This document shows positions 41,121-48,909 of a stretch of 64,000 bases of DNA, piece by piece. The notes under the pieces were generated by a model that had not been told where the DNA came from, made no database searches, and worked only from the letters and a program-made list of their open reading frames with translations. Position 1 is the stretch's first letter. Each line of letters starts with the position of its first letter. The DNA lies in assembly GCF_023703775.1 (NCBI RefSeq), contig NZ_CP098514.1:2453998-2517997 (forward strand), read 5' to 3'. A program made the translations under genes and the position numbers. This stretch comes from Haloplanus sp. GDY1. Its GTDB lineage: Archaea > Halobacteriota > Halobacteria > Halobacteriales > Haloferacaceae.

Positions 41121-42409
41121 ACCCCGGCCCGATCCAGCAGGGCCGCCGCCCGCTCGCTCGCCCGCGCCATCACTCGCTCCTCGTCGAGCGTCAGCACCTC
41201 GCGGTCGCGCATCACCACCCGCCCGTCACAGACCGTGTGGCGGACGTCCGACCCCCGGGCGGCGTACGCGAGGTGGCTCACGAGGTCGTGCCGTGGCGTC
41301 AGATGCGGGCTGTCGAGGGCGACCACCGCGAGGTCGGCCGCGGCGCCCGCCTCGATCCGACCGGCGTCGACGCCGAGGACGTCGGCGCCGCCGGCGGTCG
41401 CCATCCCGACGGCGTCGGGCGCGGCGACGGCGCTCGCGTCGTCGGCCGCGAGTTTGCCGAGCATGGCGGCGTCGCGCATCTCGTCGAACAGGTCGAGGTC
41501 GTTGTTCGAGGCGGCGCCGTCGGTGCCCAGGCCGACGGAGACGCCCGCGTCGAGGAGGCGCTGGACCGGCGCCATTCCCGAGGCGAGTTTCATGTTCGAG
41601 GCCGGACAGTGGACGACGCCCGTCCCCGTCTCCGCCAGCAGGTCGATCTCCCCTTCGTCGAGGTGGACGCCGTGTGCGAGGAAGTCCGACCCGGTACAGA
41701 GGCCGAGGTCCCGCGCCCACTCCAGGGGTCGTTCCCCCCGCTCCTCGACGATGGGGGCCACCTCGTCGACCGTCTCGTTGGCGTGGTAGTGAACCGGGAC
41801 CCCGGCGTCGAGCGCCCCCTCGGCCGCCAGTTCCAGCAGGTCGGGCGTGACGGTGGTGAGGCTGTGGGGCATCACCGCCGTCCCGATCCGCCCGTCGGCG
41901 GCGCCGTCGAGTTTCCGGGCCATCTCGACGCTCTCCTCGACGTCGGCCCGGGCCGCCTCCTCCGCTTTGCCCGCCGCGATGGCGCCGTGACCGAGGACGG
42001 CCCGCAGCCCCGCCCGCTCGACGGCCGCGGCCGTGCGGTCGATCTCGAAGTACATGTCCGCGAACGTCGTCGTCCCCGACCGGATCATCTCCAGCAGACC
42101 GAGTTCGGCCCCCGCCTCGACGTCTTCGGGGTCGAGCGCCGCCTCGACGGGCCAGATGTCCTCCCGAAGCCACGATTCGAGGGGCTTGTCGTCGGCGTGC
42201 CCCCGAAGGAGCGTCATGGCGACGTGGGTGTGGGCGTTCACCAGCCCCGGGATCACGAGGCCGTCCGACGCGTCGAGGGTTTCGTCGCCCCCGAGGTTCG
42301 CATCGACCTCCAGGATTTCGCCCGCTCCCCGGTCCACGAGTACGTCCGCCTCGACGACCGACGCGTCCGGTCGGAGGACGCGCCCGCCCTGGATCGCGAG
42401 TGTTGCCAT
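41117..42409 (-). CDS. Amidohydrolase of the MTA/SAH/5'-deoxyadenosine deaminase type
   Basis: 430 residues with the amidohydrolase metal site: NAHTHVAMTLLRG (H60, H62), VHYHANET, AHGVHLDEGE, and GLGTDGAASNNDLDLF. The sequence fits the MtaD/DadD deaminases that convert 5'-methylthioadenosine, SAH or 5'-deoxyadenosine to inosine derivatives. Placement just upstream of ahcY on the same strand links both to clearing SAM by-products. The actual substrate preference cannot be read from the sequence. Confidence 0.88.
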   Translation of the reverse strand: MATLAIQGGRVLRPDASVVEADVLVDRGAGEILEVDANLGGDETLDASDGLVIPGLVNAHTHVAMTLLRGHADDKPLESWLREDIWPVEAALDPEDVEAGAELGLLEMIRSGTTTFADMYFEIDRTAAAVERAGLRAVLGHGAIAAGKAEEAARADVEESVEMARKLDGAADGRIGTAVMPHSLTTVTPDLLELAAEGALDAGVPVHYHANETVDEVAPIVEERGERPLEWARDLGLCTGSDFLAHGVHLDEGEIDLLAETGTGVVHCPASNMKLASGMAPVQRLLDAGVSVGLGTDGAASNNDLDLFDEMRDAAMLGKLAADDASAVAAPDAVGMATAGGADVLGVDAGRIEAGAAADLAVVALDSPHLTPRHDLVSHLAYAARGSDVRHTVCDGRVVMRDREVLTLDEERVMARASERAAALLDRAGV

Positions 42410-42489
42410 ACCCCCACCTCGCCCCCGGTCGGGAAAAGGCTCCGGCTTCGGCGGAAAGACATATGCGACTCGGCCGGGGAGTGCCGACG

Positions 42490-43131
42490 ATGCCCTCCAT
42501 CACGCGCAGACGCGCCCTCCAGGGCGCCGTCGCGCTCGTCGCCGGCTTCGCCGGCTGCTCCGGCGACTCGTCGTCGAGCACGAACTACCCGTCCGAAGCG
42601 GACGGGAACATCGCGTTCGATCCCCGGTCGTACCGCCTGCGAACCACCGATCCCGGTCCCCTCGTCTGGACGGGCGAGCGCCCGACGCCCGAGGGCGACG
42701 AGGAGCGAGCCCACTACCGCCACCACGTGTTCGTCGCCAGCCCCGAGGAGGCCGACGCCGTCTCCTTCGCGGACGTCGACGGGGCCGACGGCGCCCGCGA
42801 GTTCCTCGACGCCACCGACTACGACGCCGAGACGGTGTTCGTCGAACAGTGGACCATCGAGGAGTGTTTCACGCCGAACCTCTGTTACGTCCAGTGGTCG
42901 GAGACGGACGTCGAGACGAGCTACGCCCGGCGCTACCGCGACGCCCACGTCCACTGCGAGGCCGACGCGCAGGACACGATCGCGACGCTGATCCGGATTC
43001 CCGCGGCCTTCGACCCGAGCGACGTCAACAGTTACGGGTCGAGCTACGGCTCCAGCACCTGCGAACGCGAGAACGAACTGCTCCGTCGCCGGCGCAACGA
43101 GTCCGACGGCTCGGGTGGTGGCCGGCCGTGA
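42490..43131 (+). CDS. Tat-type lipoprotein, function unknown
   Basis: 213 residues from the ATG at 42490 (MPSITRRRALQGAVALVAGFAGC): twin-arginine signal and lipobox. The mature domain has paired cysteines (EECFTPNLCY, HCEADAQ, STCEREN) that may form disulfides. An in-frame ATG nine codons earlier gives MRLGRGVPT before it. The TGA overlaps the GTG of the next lipoprotein gene, so the two are coupled. Confidence 0.7.
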   Translation: MPSITRRRALQGAVALVAGFAGCSGDSSSSTNYPSEADGNIAFDPRSYRLRTTDPGPLVWTGERPTPEGDEERAHYRHHVFVASPEEADAVSFADVDGADGAREFLDATDYDAETVFVEQWTIEECFTPNLCYVQWSETDVETSYARRYRDAHVHCEADAQDTIATLIRIPAAFDPSDVNSYGSSYGSSTCERENELLRRRRNESDGSGGGRP

Positions 43132-44444
43132 CCGGGCGCCTGACGCGCCGCGGGGCGCTCGCCCTCCTCGGGACGCTCGCCGGCTGTAGCGGCGTGAACC
43201 CCCTCTCCTCGGGATCGGAGGAGGTCGACCTCGACGGGGCCGCGATCCGGGCGCTCGCCGACGGATCGGTCCCGGCCGCCCCCCGGCGACTCCCAATCGA
43301 CGTCGGTTCGGATCACCTCGCGGCGACCGAGCGCCGGGCGCGGCGCCTCCTCGACGCCGTCCCCGCGTCGCTCGGCCCCGACGAGATTCCCAACGGCGCC
43401 ATCCGAAAGCGGGTGCGCCACGCCCGCGAACACGCCGCCGAGAGCCTCTCGGAGGCGACGGCGGCGCCGACCCCGTTCGAGCGGCTTGAGGCCTTCGCGG
43501 ACGCGCGAGCCGACGCCCGCTTCGCCGCCGCGGCGTGGCGTGCCGTCGACGAGGGGCTGACGCGCGACGACCTCGCCGAGGAGATCGAGGCGGTCCGCGA
43601 GGACCGGCGTGCGTTCCGGGAGCGGTGGCGGCACGTCGGCGCCGACCCCGTGGACGCGACGCGCGTTCACGCGGCCATCGAGCAGCGGATCGACCACCCG
43701 GGACCCGACGTCGGCGGCGACCCCCGCCGCTACCGCCCCGGGAACCCGCTCGGCGTCGGCGAAATCGCGGAGGAAATCGAGCAAGCGCGGGTCGCCGTCG
43801 ACGACGCGGCCCACCTCTACGACCGGCTGACCGCGTCCCTCGACGACCCGACCGATCTGCGGCCGCGACTCGTCGACGCCCGCCGGCGACTCCGCGAGGC
43901 GTTCGAGGCCGAGCAGGCCGACCTGTCGTCGGTCGATCCGGAGGAGCCCTGGCGGATCGAGGGGGCCGACGTCGACGTCGACGTCGAGGAGACGCCGGCC
44001 GCGGAGGCGCTGGATGAACTCTTCCGCCCGATCAACCCCGAGTACGACGAGGGGTGGGAGGAGACGACGCCCGCCCGGGCGCTCACCTGGGCACACGCCG
44101 CCTTCGTCACTCTGAACGCCTTCACCTCGCTGCGCGAGCGGGTTCGCGAGGGCGAGACGTTCGCCCTCGACTCGGCCGACGACGTGGCCGCCGTGCGCAC
44201 GGCCGCCGTCGAGGCGCTCCGGTGGGCCGAGGAGAACCCGGCGGAACCGACGCTGACGCGGCTGTCGACGCCCGACCTGTCGGATCAGCTGACGTGGGTC
44301 GACGAGGAACTCCGGTCCGTCGACGACACCGTCCACGCGGCGTGGCTCCGCAACGACGTCGCGACGTACCTGACCGTCGAAGCGCGGTCGCGGACGACGC
44401 CGCCGGCGAGTCGGCGGGTGGCCGAGGCGCTTCGCGGGGGGTAG
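43128..44444 (+). CDS. Large helical lipoprotein, function unknown
   Basis: 438 residues from the GTG at 43128. The signal (TGRLTRRGALALLGTLAGC) ends in a lipobox; the mature protein is nearly all helical, very rich in Ala, Arg, Asp and Glu, with long amphipathic helices such as AEEIEAVREDRRAFRERW. No family is recognised. It overlaps the preceding lipoprotein gene by 4 bp. Confidence 0.68.
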   Translation: MTGRLTRRGALALLGTLAGCSGVNPLSSGSEEVDLDGAAIRALADGSVPAAPRRLPIDVGSDHLAATERRARRLLDAVPASLGPDEIPNGAIRKRVRHAREHAAESLSEATAAPTPFERLEAFADARADARFAAAAWRAVDEGLTRDDLAEEIEAVREDRRAFRERWRHVGADPVDATRVHAAIEQRIDHPGPDVGGDPRRYRPGNPLGVGEIAEEIEQARVAVDDAAHLYDRLTASLDDPTDLRPRLVDARRRLREAFEAEQADLSSVDPEEPWRIEGADVDVDVEETPAAEALDELFRPINPEYDEGWEETTPARALTWAHAAFVTLNAFTSLRERVREGETFALDSADDVAAVRTAAVEALRWAEENPAEPTLTRLSTPDLSDQLTWVDEELRSVDDTVHAAWLRNDVATYLTVEARSRTTPPASRRVAEALRGG

Positions 44445-44470
44445 GCGCGGGCCGCCGCCCCGCTCGATTC

Positions 44471-44590
44471 GAGGCCGACGGGGGTCGGCCTCGCAGCCGC
44501 GTCGCCCCGAGGCCTCGCTCCCTTCGGTTCCGCCCCGCTCCGCGGCTCGCGTTGCTCGCCGCATCGCCCCGAGGCCTCGCTCCCTTCGGT
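44471..44590. repeat. Hairpin and 27-bp direct repeat before hisG
   Basis: A 9-bp stem GAGGCCGAC/GTCGGCCTC (44471-44479 and 44484-44492) lies just after the lipoprotein gene and may help end its transcript, though no T-run follows. Bases 44502-44528 and 44564-44590 are an exact 27-bp direct repeat containing CGAGGCCTCGCTCCCTTCGG, the same low-complexity class seen beside tRNA genes. Confidence 0.65.
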
Positions 44591-44644
44591 CGCTCGGCCT
44601 CGCCTCCGAAAGGCAGTTGTCCCGTGGCCGAGAGATGACTGACA

Positions 44645-45490
44645 ATGCGCATCGCCGTTCCCAACAAGGGCCGCCTGCACGACCCGTCCATCGACCTGCT
44701 GGAACGCGCCGGCCTGCACCTCGAAGGCGGCGCGGACCGGAAACTCTACGCGGACACGGTCGACCCGGACGTGACCGCGCTGTTCGCCCGCGCGGCCGAC
44801 ATCCCCGAGTACGTCGCCGACGGCGCCGCGGCCGTGGGGATCACGGGGCTCGATCAGGCCCGCGAGTCCGGTCACGACCTCGTGGACCTGCTGGACCTGG
44901 AGTTCGGGCGCTGTCGACTCGTCGTCGCGGCGCCCGAGGACGGGCGGATCGAGACGGTCGCGGACCTCGCGGGCGGCACCGTCGCCACCGAGTTCCCCCG
45001 GATCACCCGCGACTTCTTCGACGAGCGCGGCGTCGACGCCGAGGTGGTCGAGGTGACGGGCGCGACGGAACTCACCCCCCACGTCGACATGGCCGACGCC
45101 ATCGTCGACATCACCTCGACCGGGACGACCCTCCGGGTCAACCGCCTCGCCGAGATCGAGGAGGTGCTGTCGAGTTCGGTGCGCCTGTTCGCCCGCCCCG
45201 ACGTCGTCGACGACGAGAAGGTCTGGCAACTGGTGACCGCCTTCGAGTCCGTCCTCGCGGCCGAGGACCGCCGCTACCTCATGTTGAACGTCCCCGAGGA
45301 CCGCCTCGACGACGTGCGCGACGTACTCCCGGGGATGGGTGGGCCGACCGTCATGGACGTCGCGGGCAGCGACGACGTGGCCGTCCACGCCGTCGTCGAG
45401 GAGCGCGCCGTCTTCGCCGTCATCACCGACCTCAAGGCCCTGGGCGCGAGCGACATCCTCGTCACCGAGATCGAGCGGCTGGTGGAGTAG
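44645..45490 (+). CDS. hisG: ATP phosphoribosyltransferase HisG, long form
   Basis: 281 residues: [22 protein letters not shown] at the start, ITGLDQARE, the PRPP loop in [12 protein letters not shown], and the C-terminal regulatory domain (about 205-281). This is the long HisG, which binds histidine for feedback control and needs no HisZ. It catalyses the first step of histidine synthesis from PRPP and ATP. No other his gene is nearby. Confidence 0.95.
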   Translation: MRIAVPNKGRLHDPSIDLLERAGLHLEGGADRKLYADTVDPDVTALFARAADIPEYVADGAAAVGITGLDQARESGHDLVDLLDLEFGRCRLVVAAPEDGRIETVADLAGGTVATEFPRITRDFFDERGVDAEVVEVTGATELTPHVDMADAIVDITSTGTTLRVNRLAEIEEVLSSSVRLFARPDVVDDEKVWQLVTAFESVLAAEDRRYLMLNVPEDRLDDVRDVLPGMGGPTVMDVAGSDDVAVHAVVEERAVFAVITDLKALGASDILVTEIERLVE

Positions 45491-46507
45491 TCACTCGTCG
45501 GGTCGGGGCTCCCACCGCTCCGCGTCGACGGCCTCGCCGCCGGCCCGCAGGTCGGGCGTCGTCACCGCCGGATGGATCGCCAGCGCCCCGGTTCGCCACC
45601 GCGCCCAGAGCGCGATGGCGGCCGTCCCGAGCGCCATCGCGCCGACGCCGAGGAGCCCCGCCTCGGGGCCGAACGCGCCGCCGGTGAGGAGTCGCGGCCC
45701 CGACGTCTCGACGACGACGACGCTCGCGCCGACGCCGAGCCCCGAGACGGGGAAGCCGTAGACGCCGCCCTGAAACAGGTTCCAGGTGACGTGGAGGCCG
45801 ACGGGCACCGCGAGTTCGCCCGTCAGGACGTAGCCCGCGGCCAGCATCACCCCCGCGACGACGATGGCGACGGTGCTCAGGGTCGTGGCGTTGGGGTTGG
45901 TGGCGTGCGCGAGGCCGAAGACGAGCGACGAGACCAGGGTGGCGGCGGCGACGGCGCCGCGTTCGCCGACCCAGCCGACCAGCCCCTCCGCCGCGTTCGT
46001 CAGGAGGTAGCCCCGCGCGAGCAGTTCCTCGTAGACCCCGACGAGCAGGAAGACGCCGACGAGGCCGAGGAATCGGACGGCGAAGCCGGCACGCGGCTGG
46101 ACCGTCCCCGTGATCCGAACCCACCCGGCGGCGAGGTAGACGAGAAAGAGCAGCGTCATCAGGCCGGCACCGAGGGCGAGGCCGAACCCGCAGTCGAGCC
46201 ACCAGTCCCGATCCAGTCGGAAGCCGAAGTCCCGCAGGTGACGCCGATCGACGTACCGCCCGGCGATCAGAGTCGACAGCGAGACGACGCCGCCCGTGAG
46301 GGCGACGCCGAGGACGGCGCTCGCCGCCGTCGCGGCCGCCTCGCCGAACGCCGCTTCGAGGGCCGTCCGGACCCCGCCGAGGGCGCCGCCCGCTCCGAGG
46401 CTCGTTCCGATCGCCAGCAGGGCGGTGACGACGACCAGCAGGACGACCCGGAGGAGCGCCCGGGGGCGACGCTCGGCGTCGTTCCACAGCAGCGTTCGGG
46501 GACCCAT
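45491..46507 (-). CDS. CPBP-family intramembrane metalloprotease
   Basis: 338 residues with about eight transmembrane helices and the CPBP (Abi) motifs: VYEELLARGYLLT (EE-x3-R), FGLAHATNPNA and LHVTWNLFQGGVYG (His ligands). CaaX-protease and bacteriocin-processing proteins share this fold. The ATG at 46507 is used; another in-frame ATG three codons upstream is possible. It is convergent with hisG with no gap. Confidence 0.85.
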   Translation of the reverse strand: MGPRTLLWNDAERRPRALLRVVLLVVVTALLAIGTSLGAGGALGGVRTALEAAFGEAAATAASAVLGVALTGGVVSLSTLIAGRYVDRRHLRDFGFRLDRDWWLDCGFGLALGAGLMTLLFLVYLAAGWVRITGTVQPRAGFAVRFLGLVGVFLLVGVYEELLARGYLLTNAAEGLVGWVGERGAVAAATLVSSLVFGLAHATNPNATTLSTVAIVVAGVMLAAGYVLTGELAVPVGLHVTWNLFQGGVYGFPVSGLGVGASVVVVETSGPRLLTGGAFGPEAGLLGVGAMALGTAAIALWARWRTGALAIHPAVTTPDLRAGGEAVDAERWEPRPDE

Positions 46508-46570
46508 CGCCCACACGTCCGTGACGGCCCCCCATAGGGATTGCCGTCGACCGGGCCGGCCGACGGCCTA

Positions 46571-46612
46571 AAATCACAACGAGAAAATATAATGAATATA
46601 TGCACAAATTAC
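46571..46612 (+). promoter_or_regulatory. A/T-rich island with TATA-like sequence before a small membrane protein gene
   Basis: A stretch reading AAATCACAACGAGAAAATA and on through ATAATGAATATATGCAC is strikingly A/T-rich for this genome and holds TATA-like sites (about 46586-46592 and 46596-46601) 40-55 bp before the ATG at 46640. An inverted repeat CGTGTG/CACACG follows (46613-46638). Confidence 0.45.
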
Positions 46613-46639
46613 GTGTGGGTTGCGAACGAAGCACACGCT

Positions 46640-46861
46640 ATGAGCTCCGCCACCGCCGACCTCGTTCCGGCGCTCGACTCGCCGCTCGACGCGGTCGATT
46701 CGCTCCTCACGACCGGCGCCGTCCTCGGGGTCACGACGTACGCCGCGAGCCTCCTCCTCGGGAACGTCGAGACGGCGACGGCGGGCGTCGGTCTCGGGGT
46801 CGTCTGTGCTCTCGGGACGCTCGCCGTCCGCAGCGCGCGCGGGGTCGCGGGCGCGCTGTGA
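46640..46861 (+). CDS. Small membrane protein
   Basis: 73 residues with two hydrophobic segments (TTGAVLGVTTYAASLLLG and TAGVGLGVVCALGTLAV). No family is recognised. It ends one base before the stop of the convergent 124-residue membrane protein. Confidence 0.6.
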   Translation: MSSATADLVPALDSPLDAVDSLLTTGAVLGVTTYAASLLLGNVETATAGVGLGVVCALGTLAVRSARGVAGAL

Positions 46862-47236
46862 TTACCCCGGCGCCGACCGGACGAGCACGTAGAGGCTGAA
46901 GAGGACGCTCCCGAGGATGACGCTGACGACGGCGTGGACCCCGGTGACGGCGGCGGTCAGCCGGCGGTCGAGGCCGTAGACGTACCCGACGAGCGCGGCG
47001 TCGAGGACGAGCGCGACGACCACCGCGGGTATCGAGGGGAGTTCGAGCGCCGTGGCGACGACGGCGACGGCGGCGGGGACGGGACCGACGAGGAAGGCGT
47101 TCCTGATCGGCACGTCCCCGAGGACGTTCCGGGCGGCGATGTGGGCGGTCAGCGACAGGAACAGCGCGAAGAGCGCGACGGTGCCGGCGACGGCGACGGC
47201 CGGGGCCGACCCGACGCCCGACTGCAGGGGACCCAT
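46862..47236 (-). CDS. Four-helix membrane protein (haloarchaeal conserved type)
   Basis: 124 residues with four predicted helices and a conserved-looking polar turn NVLGDVPIRNAFLVGP between the first two. It lies 9 bp downstream of tbp on the same strand and is probably cotranscribed with it. Function unknown. Confidence 0.7.
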   Translation of the reverse strand: MGPLQSGVGSAPAVAVAGTVALFALFLSLTAHIAARNVLGDVPIRNAFLVGPVPAAVAVVATALELPSIPAVVVALVLDAALVGYVYGLDRRLTAAVTGVHAVVSVILGSVLFSLYVLVRSAPG

Positions 47237-47245
47237 CCGGGGGGA

Positions 47246-47806
47246 TCAGCCCAGCAGGCCCAACTCTTCGAGCCTGGAGACGATGACGTCGACGGCTTCC
47301 TCGGCGTCCTCGGGCTGTTTGCCGCCCGTGATGACGAGTTTGCCCGAGCCGAAGAGGAGCGCGACCACGTCGGGGTCGTCGAGGCGGTAGACCAGCCCCG
47401 GGAACTGCTCGGGTTCGTACTCGATGTTCTCCAGACCGAGGCCGATGGCGATGGCGTTCAGGTTGAGGTTGCGGCCTAGGTCCGCGCTCGTGACGATGTT
47501 CTGGACGACGATGTCGGGGTCCTCGTCGACGTCGATGCGCAGGTCGCGGAGTTTGTCGAAGACGATGTGGAGGCTCTCGTGGACGTCGTCGGTGGACTTC
47601 GCGCCCGTGCAGACGATCTTGCCGGATCGGAAGATCAGCGCCGCCGACTTCGGGTTCTGCGTCCGGTAGACGAGGCCGGGAAACTGCTCGGGGTCGTAGT
47701 CGGCCCCTTCCAGGTCCATCGCGACGCTCTGAAGGTCGAGTTCCTGGCCGATGCCAGTAGAAGCCACCACGTTCTCGATGTTTATCGTCTCCTTGGGGTC
47801 GGTCAT
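47246..47806 (-). CDS. tbp: TATA-binding protein
   Basis: 186 residues formed of two direct repeats of the TBP saddle (about 1-92 and 93-183), seen in the paired phrases EQFPGLVYRTQNPKSAALIF and EQFPGLVYRLDDPDVVALLF, each followed by SGK(I/L)V(C/I)TGAK or TGGK. It is very acidic. TBP recruits TFB and RNA polymerase to promoters; haloarchaea usually have several paralogues, and this looks like a main form. Its own TATA box is visible upstream. Confidence 0.96.
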   Translation of the reverse strand: MTDPKETINIENVVASTGIGQELDLQSVAMDLEGADYDPEQFPGLVYRTQNPKSAALIFRSGKIVCTGAKSTDDVHESLHIVFDKLRDLRIDVDEDPDIVVQNIVTSADLGRNLNLNAIAIGLGLENIEYEPEQFPGLVYRLDDPDVVALLFGSGKLVITGGKQPEDAEEAVDVIVSRLEELGLLG

Positions 47807-47824
47807 GTATCGACTTAAGTGTCG

Positions 47825-47833
47825 TATTTAAGG
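47825..47833 (-). promoter_or_regulatory. TATA box of tbp
   Basis: Minus-strand CCTTAAATA with an upstream GAA (BRE-like) lies 19-27 bp before the ATG at 47806, so the transcript should be leaderless. Because the product is TBP itself, autoregulation at this site is possible. Confidence 0.5.
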
Positions 47834-47930
47834 TTCAAAAAGGTTGGTGCGAGTGGCTGATAGGTCACGCCGGTGAGCGATCGGCGGCGGGTCCGGTATC
47901 CTCATGCCCGCGGGCCGCCGACGGGGACGC

Positions 47931-48896
47931 GTGTACGGTCTCGAACTCGCGGGCGAGGACGACGCCTTCGCGGCCCGGGAGGCGGCGTGTGCGGCGACGG
48001 CCGTCGAGGTCGTCGCCCCCGGCCTCGCGACGGCCCGCGGCGTCGACGCCGACCGCCTCCGGACGCTCGCGTACACCCACCGCGCGAGCCGCCTGCTCGG
48101 TCGGTGTGCGGCGAGCGTCGACGCCGCGCGCGCCCTCGTCGAGGCGTCGGCGCTGGATCGAACGGGGACGGTCGCCGTCCGCGCCCGCGACGTGCGGGGG
48201 ACGGCCGGCGTCGACACCCGGCGCGCCGAGCGGGAACTGGGGTCGGCACTCGTCGACCGCGGCTTCGCGGTCGACCTCGACGCCCCCGACCACGAACTCC
48301 GGGCGTGCTTCGCCGACGACACCTGCCTCGTCGGGTGGCTGGTCGCCGAGAGCGTCCGCGACTACGGCGACCGCCTCCCCACCGACCGCCCCTTCTTCCA
48401 GCCGGGGAGCATGGCGCCGCTGGACGCCCGGGCGCTCGTCAACCTCGTCGGCGTCGACCCCGGCGACACCCTCCTCGATCCGATGTGTGGCACCGGCGGC
48501 ACTCTGATCGAGGCGGGGTTGATCGGCGCGCGGCCGGTCGGCGTCGACGCCCAGCGGAAGATGGTGCGGGGCGCCCGCGAGAACTGCCGGGCGTACAGAG
48601 GCGACGCTCAGGTCCTGCGCGGCGACGCGACCCGCCTGCCCCTCGTCGACGACGCCGTCGACGGCGTCGTCTTCGACGCGCCCTACGGTCGACAGTCGAA
48701 GATCGAACGCCACTCGCTGGCCGACCTCGTGGCCGGCGCGCTCTCCGAGGCCCGGCGCGTGGCCCCGTGTGCGGTGGTCGTCGGCGACCGCTCGTGGCGC
48801 GAGGCGGCGGTCGAGAGCGGGTGGACCGTCGAGACGACGTTCGAGCGCCGGGTCCACCGCTCGCTCACGCGACACGTCCACCTGCTGTCGCGGTAG
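47931..48896 (+). CDS. trmG10: tRNA (guanine-10-N2) methyltransferase with THUMP domain
   Basis: 321 residues from the GTG at 47931 (VYGLELAGEDDAFAARE), the usual family start; an ATG nine codons upstream (47904) would add MPAGRRRGR. A THUMP domain (about 40-140) precedes a Rossmann methyltransferase with the SAM motif LLDPMCGTGGTLIEAGLIG and the catalytic DAPYGRQS. It dimethylates G10 in tRNA. It is convergent with the TRAP operon. Confidence 0.9.
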   Translation: MYGLELAGEDDAFAAREAACAATAVEVVAPGLATARGVDADRLRTLAYTHRASRLLGRCAASVDAARALVEASALDRTGTVAVRARDVRGTAGVDTRRAERELGSALVDRGFAVDLDAPDHELRACFADDTCLVGWLVAESVRDYGDRLPTDRPFFQPGSMAPLDARALVNLVGVDPGDTLLDPMCGTGGTLIEAGLIGARPVGVDAQRKMVRGARENCRAYRGDAQVLRGDATRLPLVDDAVDGVVFDAPYGRQSKIERHSLADLVAGALSEARRVAPCAVVVGDRSWREAAVESGWTVETTFERRVHRSLTRHVHLLSR

Positions 48897-48909
48897 CGGG
48901 ACGGCCGGA

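Noticed and set aside
39590-42991. An 1133-codon open frame on the plus strand, antisense to ahcY and the deaminase
   Set aside because: It is an overprint of two well-recognised minus-strand genes and of the tandem repeats. Long antisense frames are expected in very GC-rich DNA with strong third-position bias.
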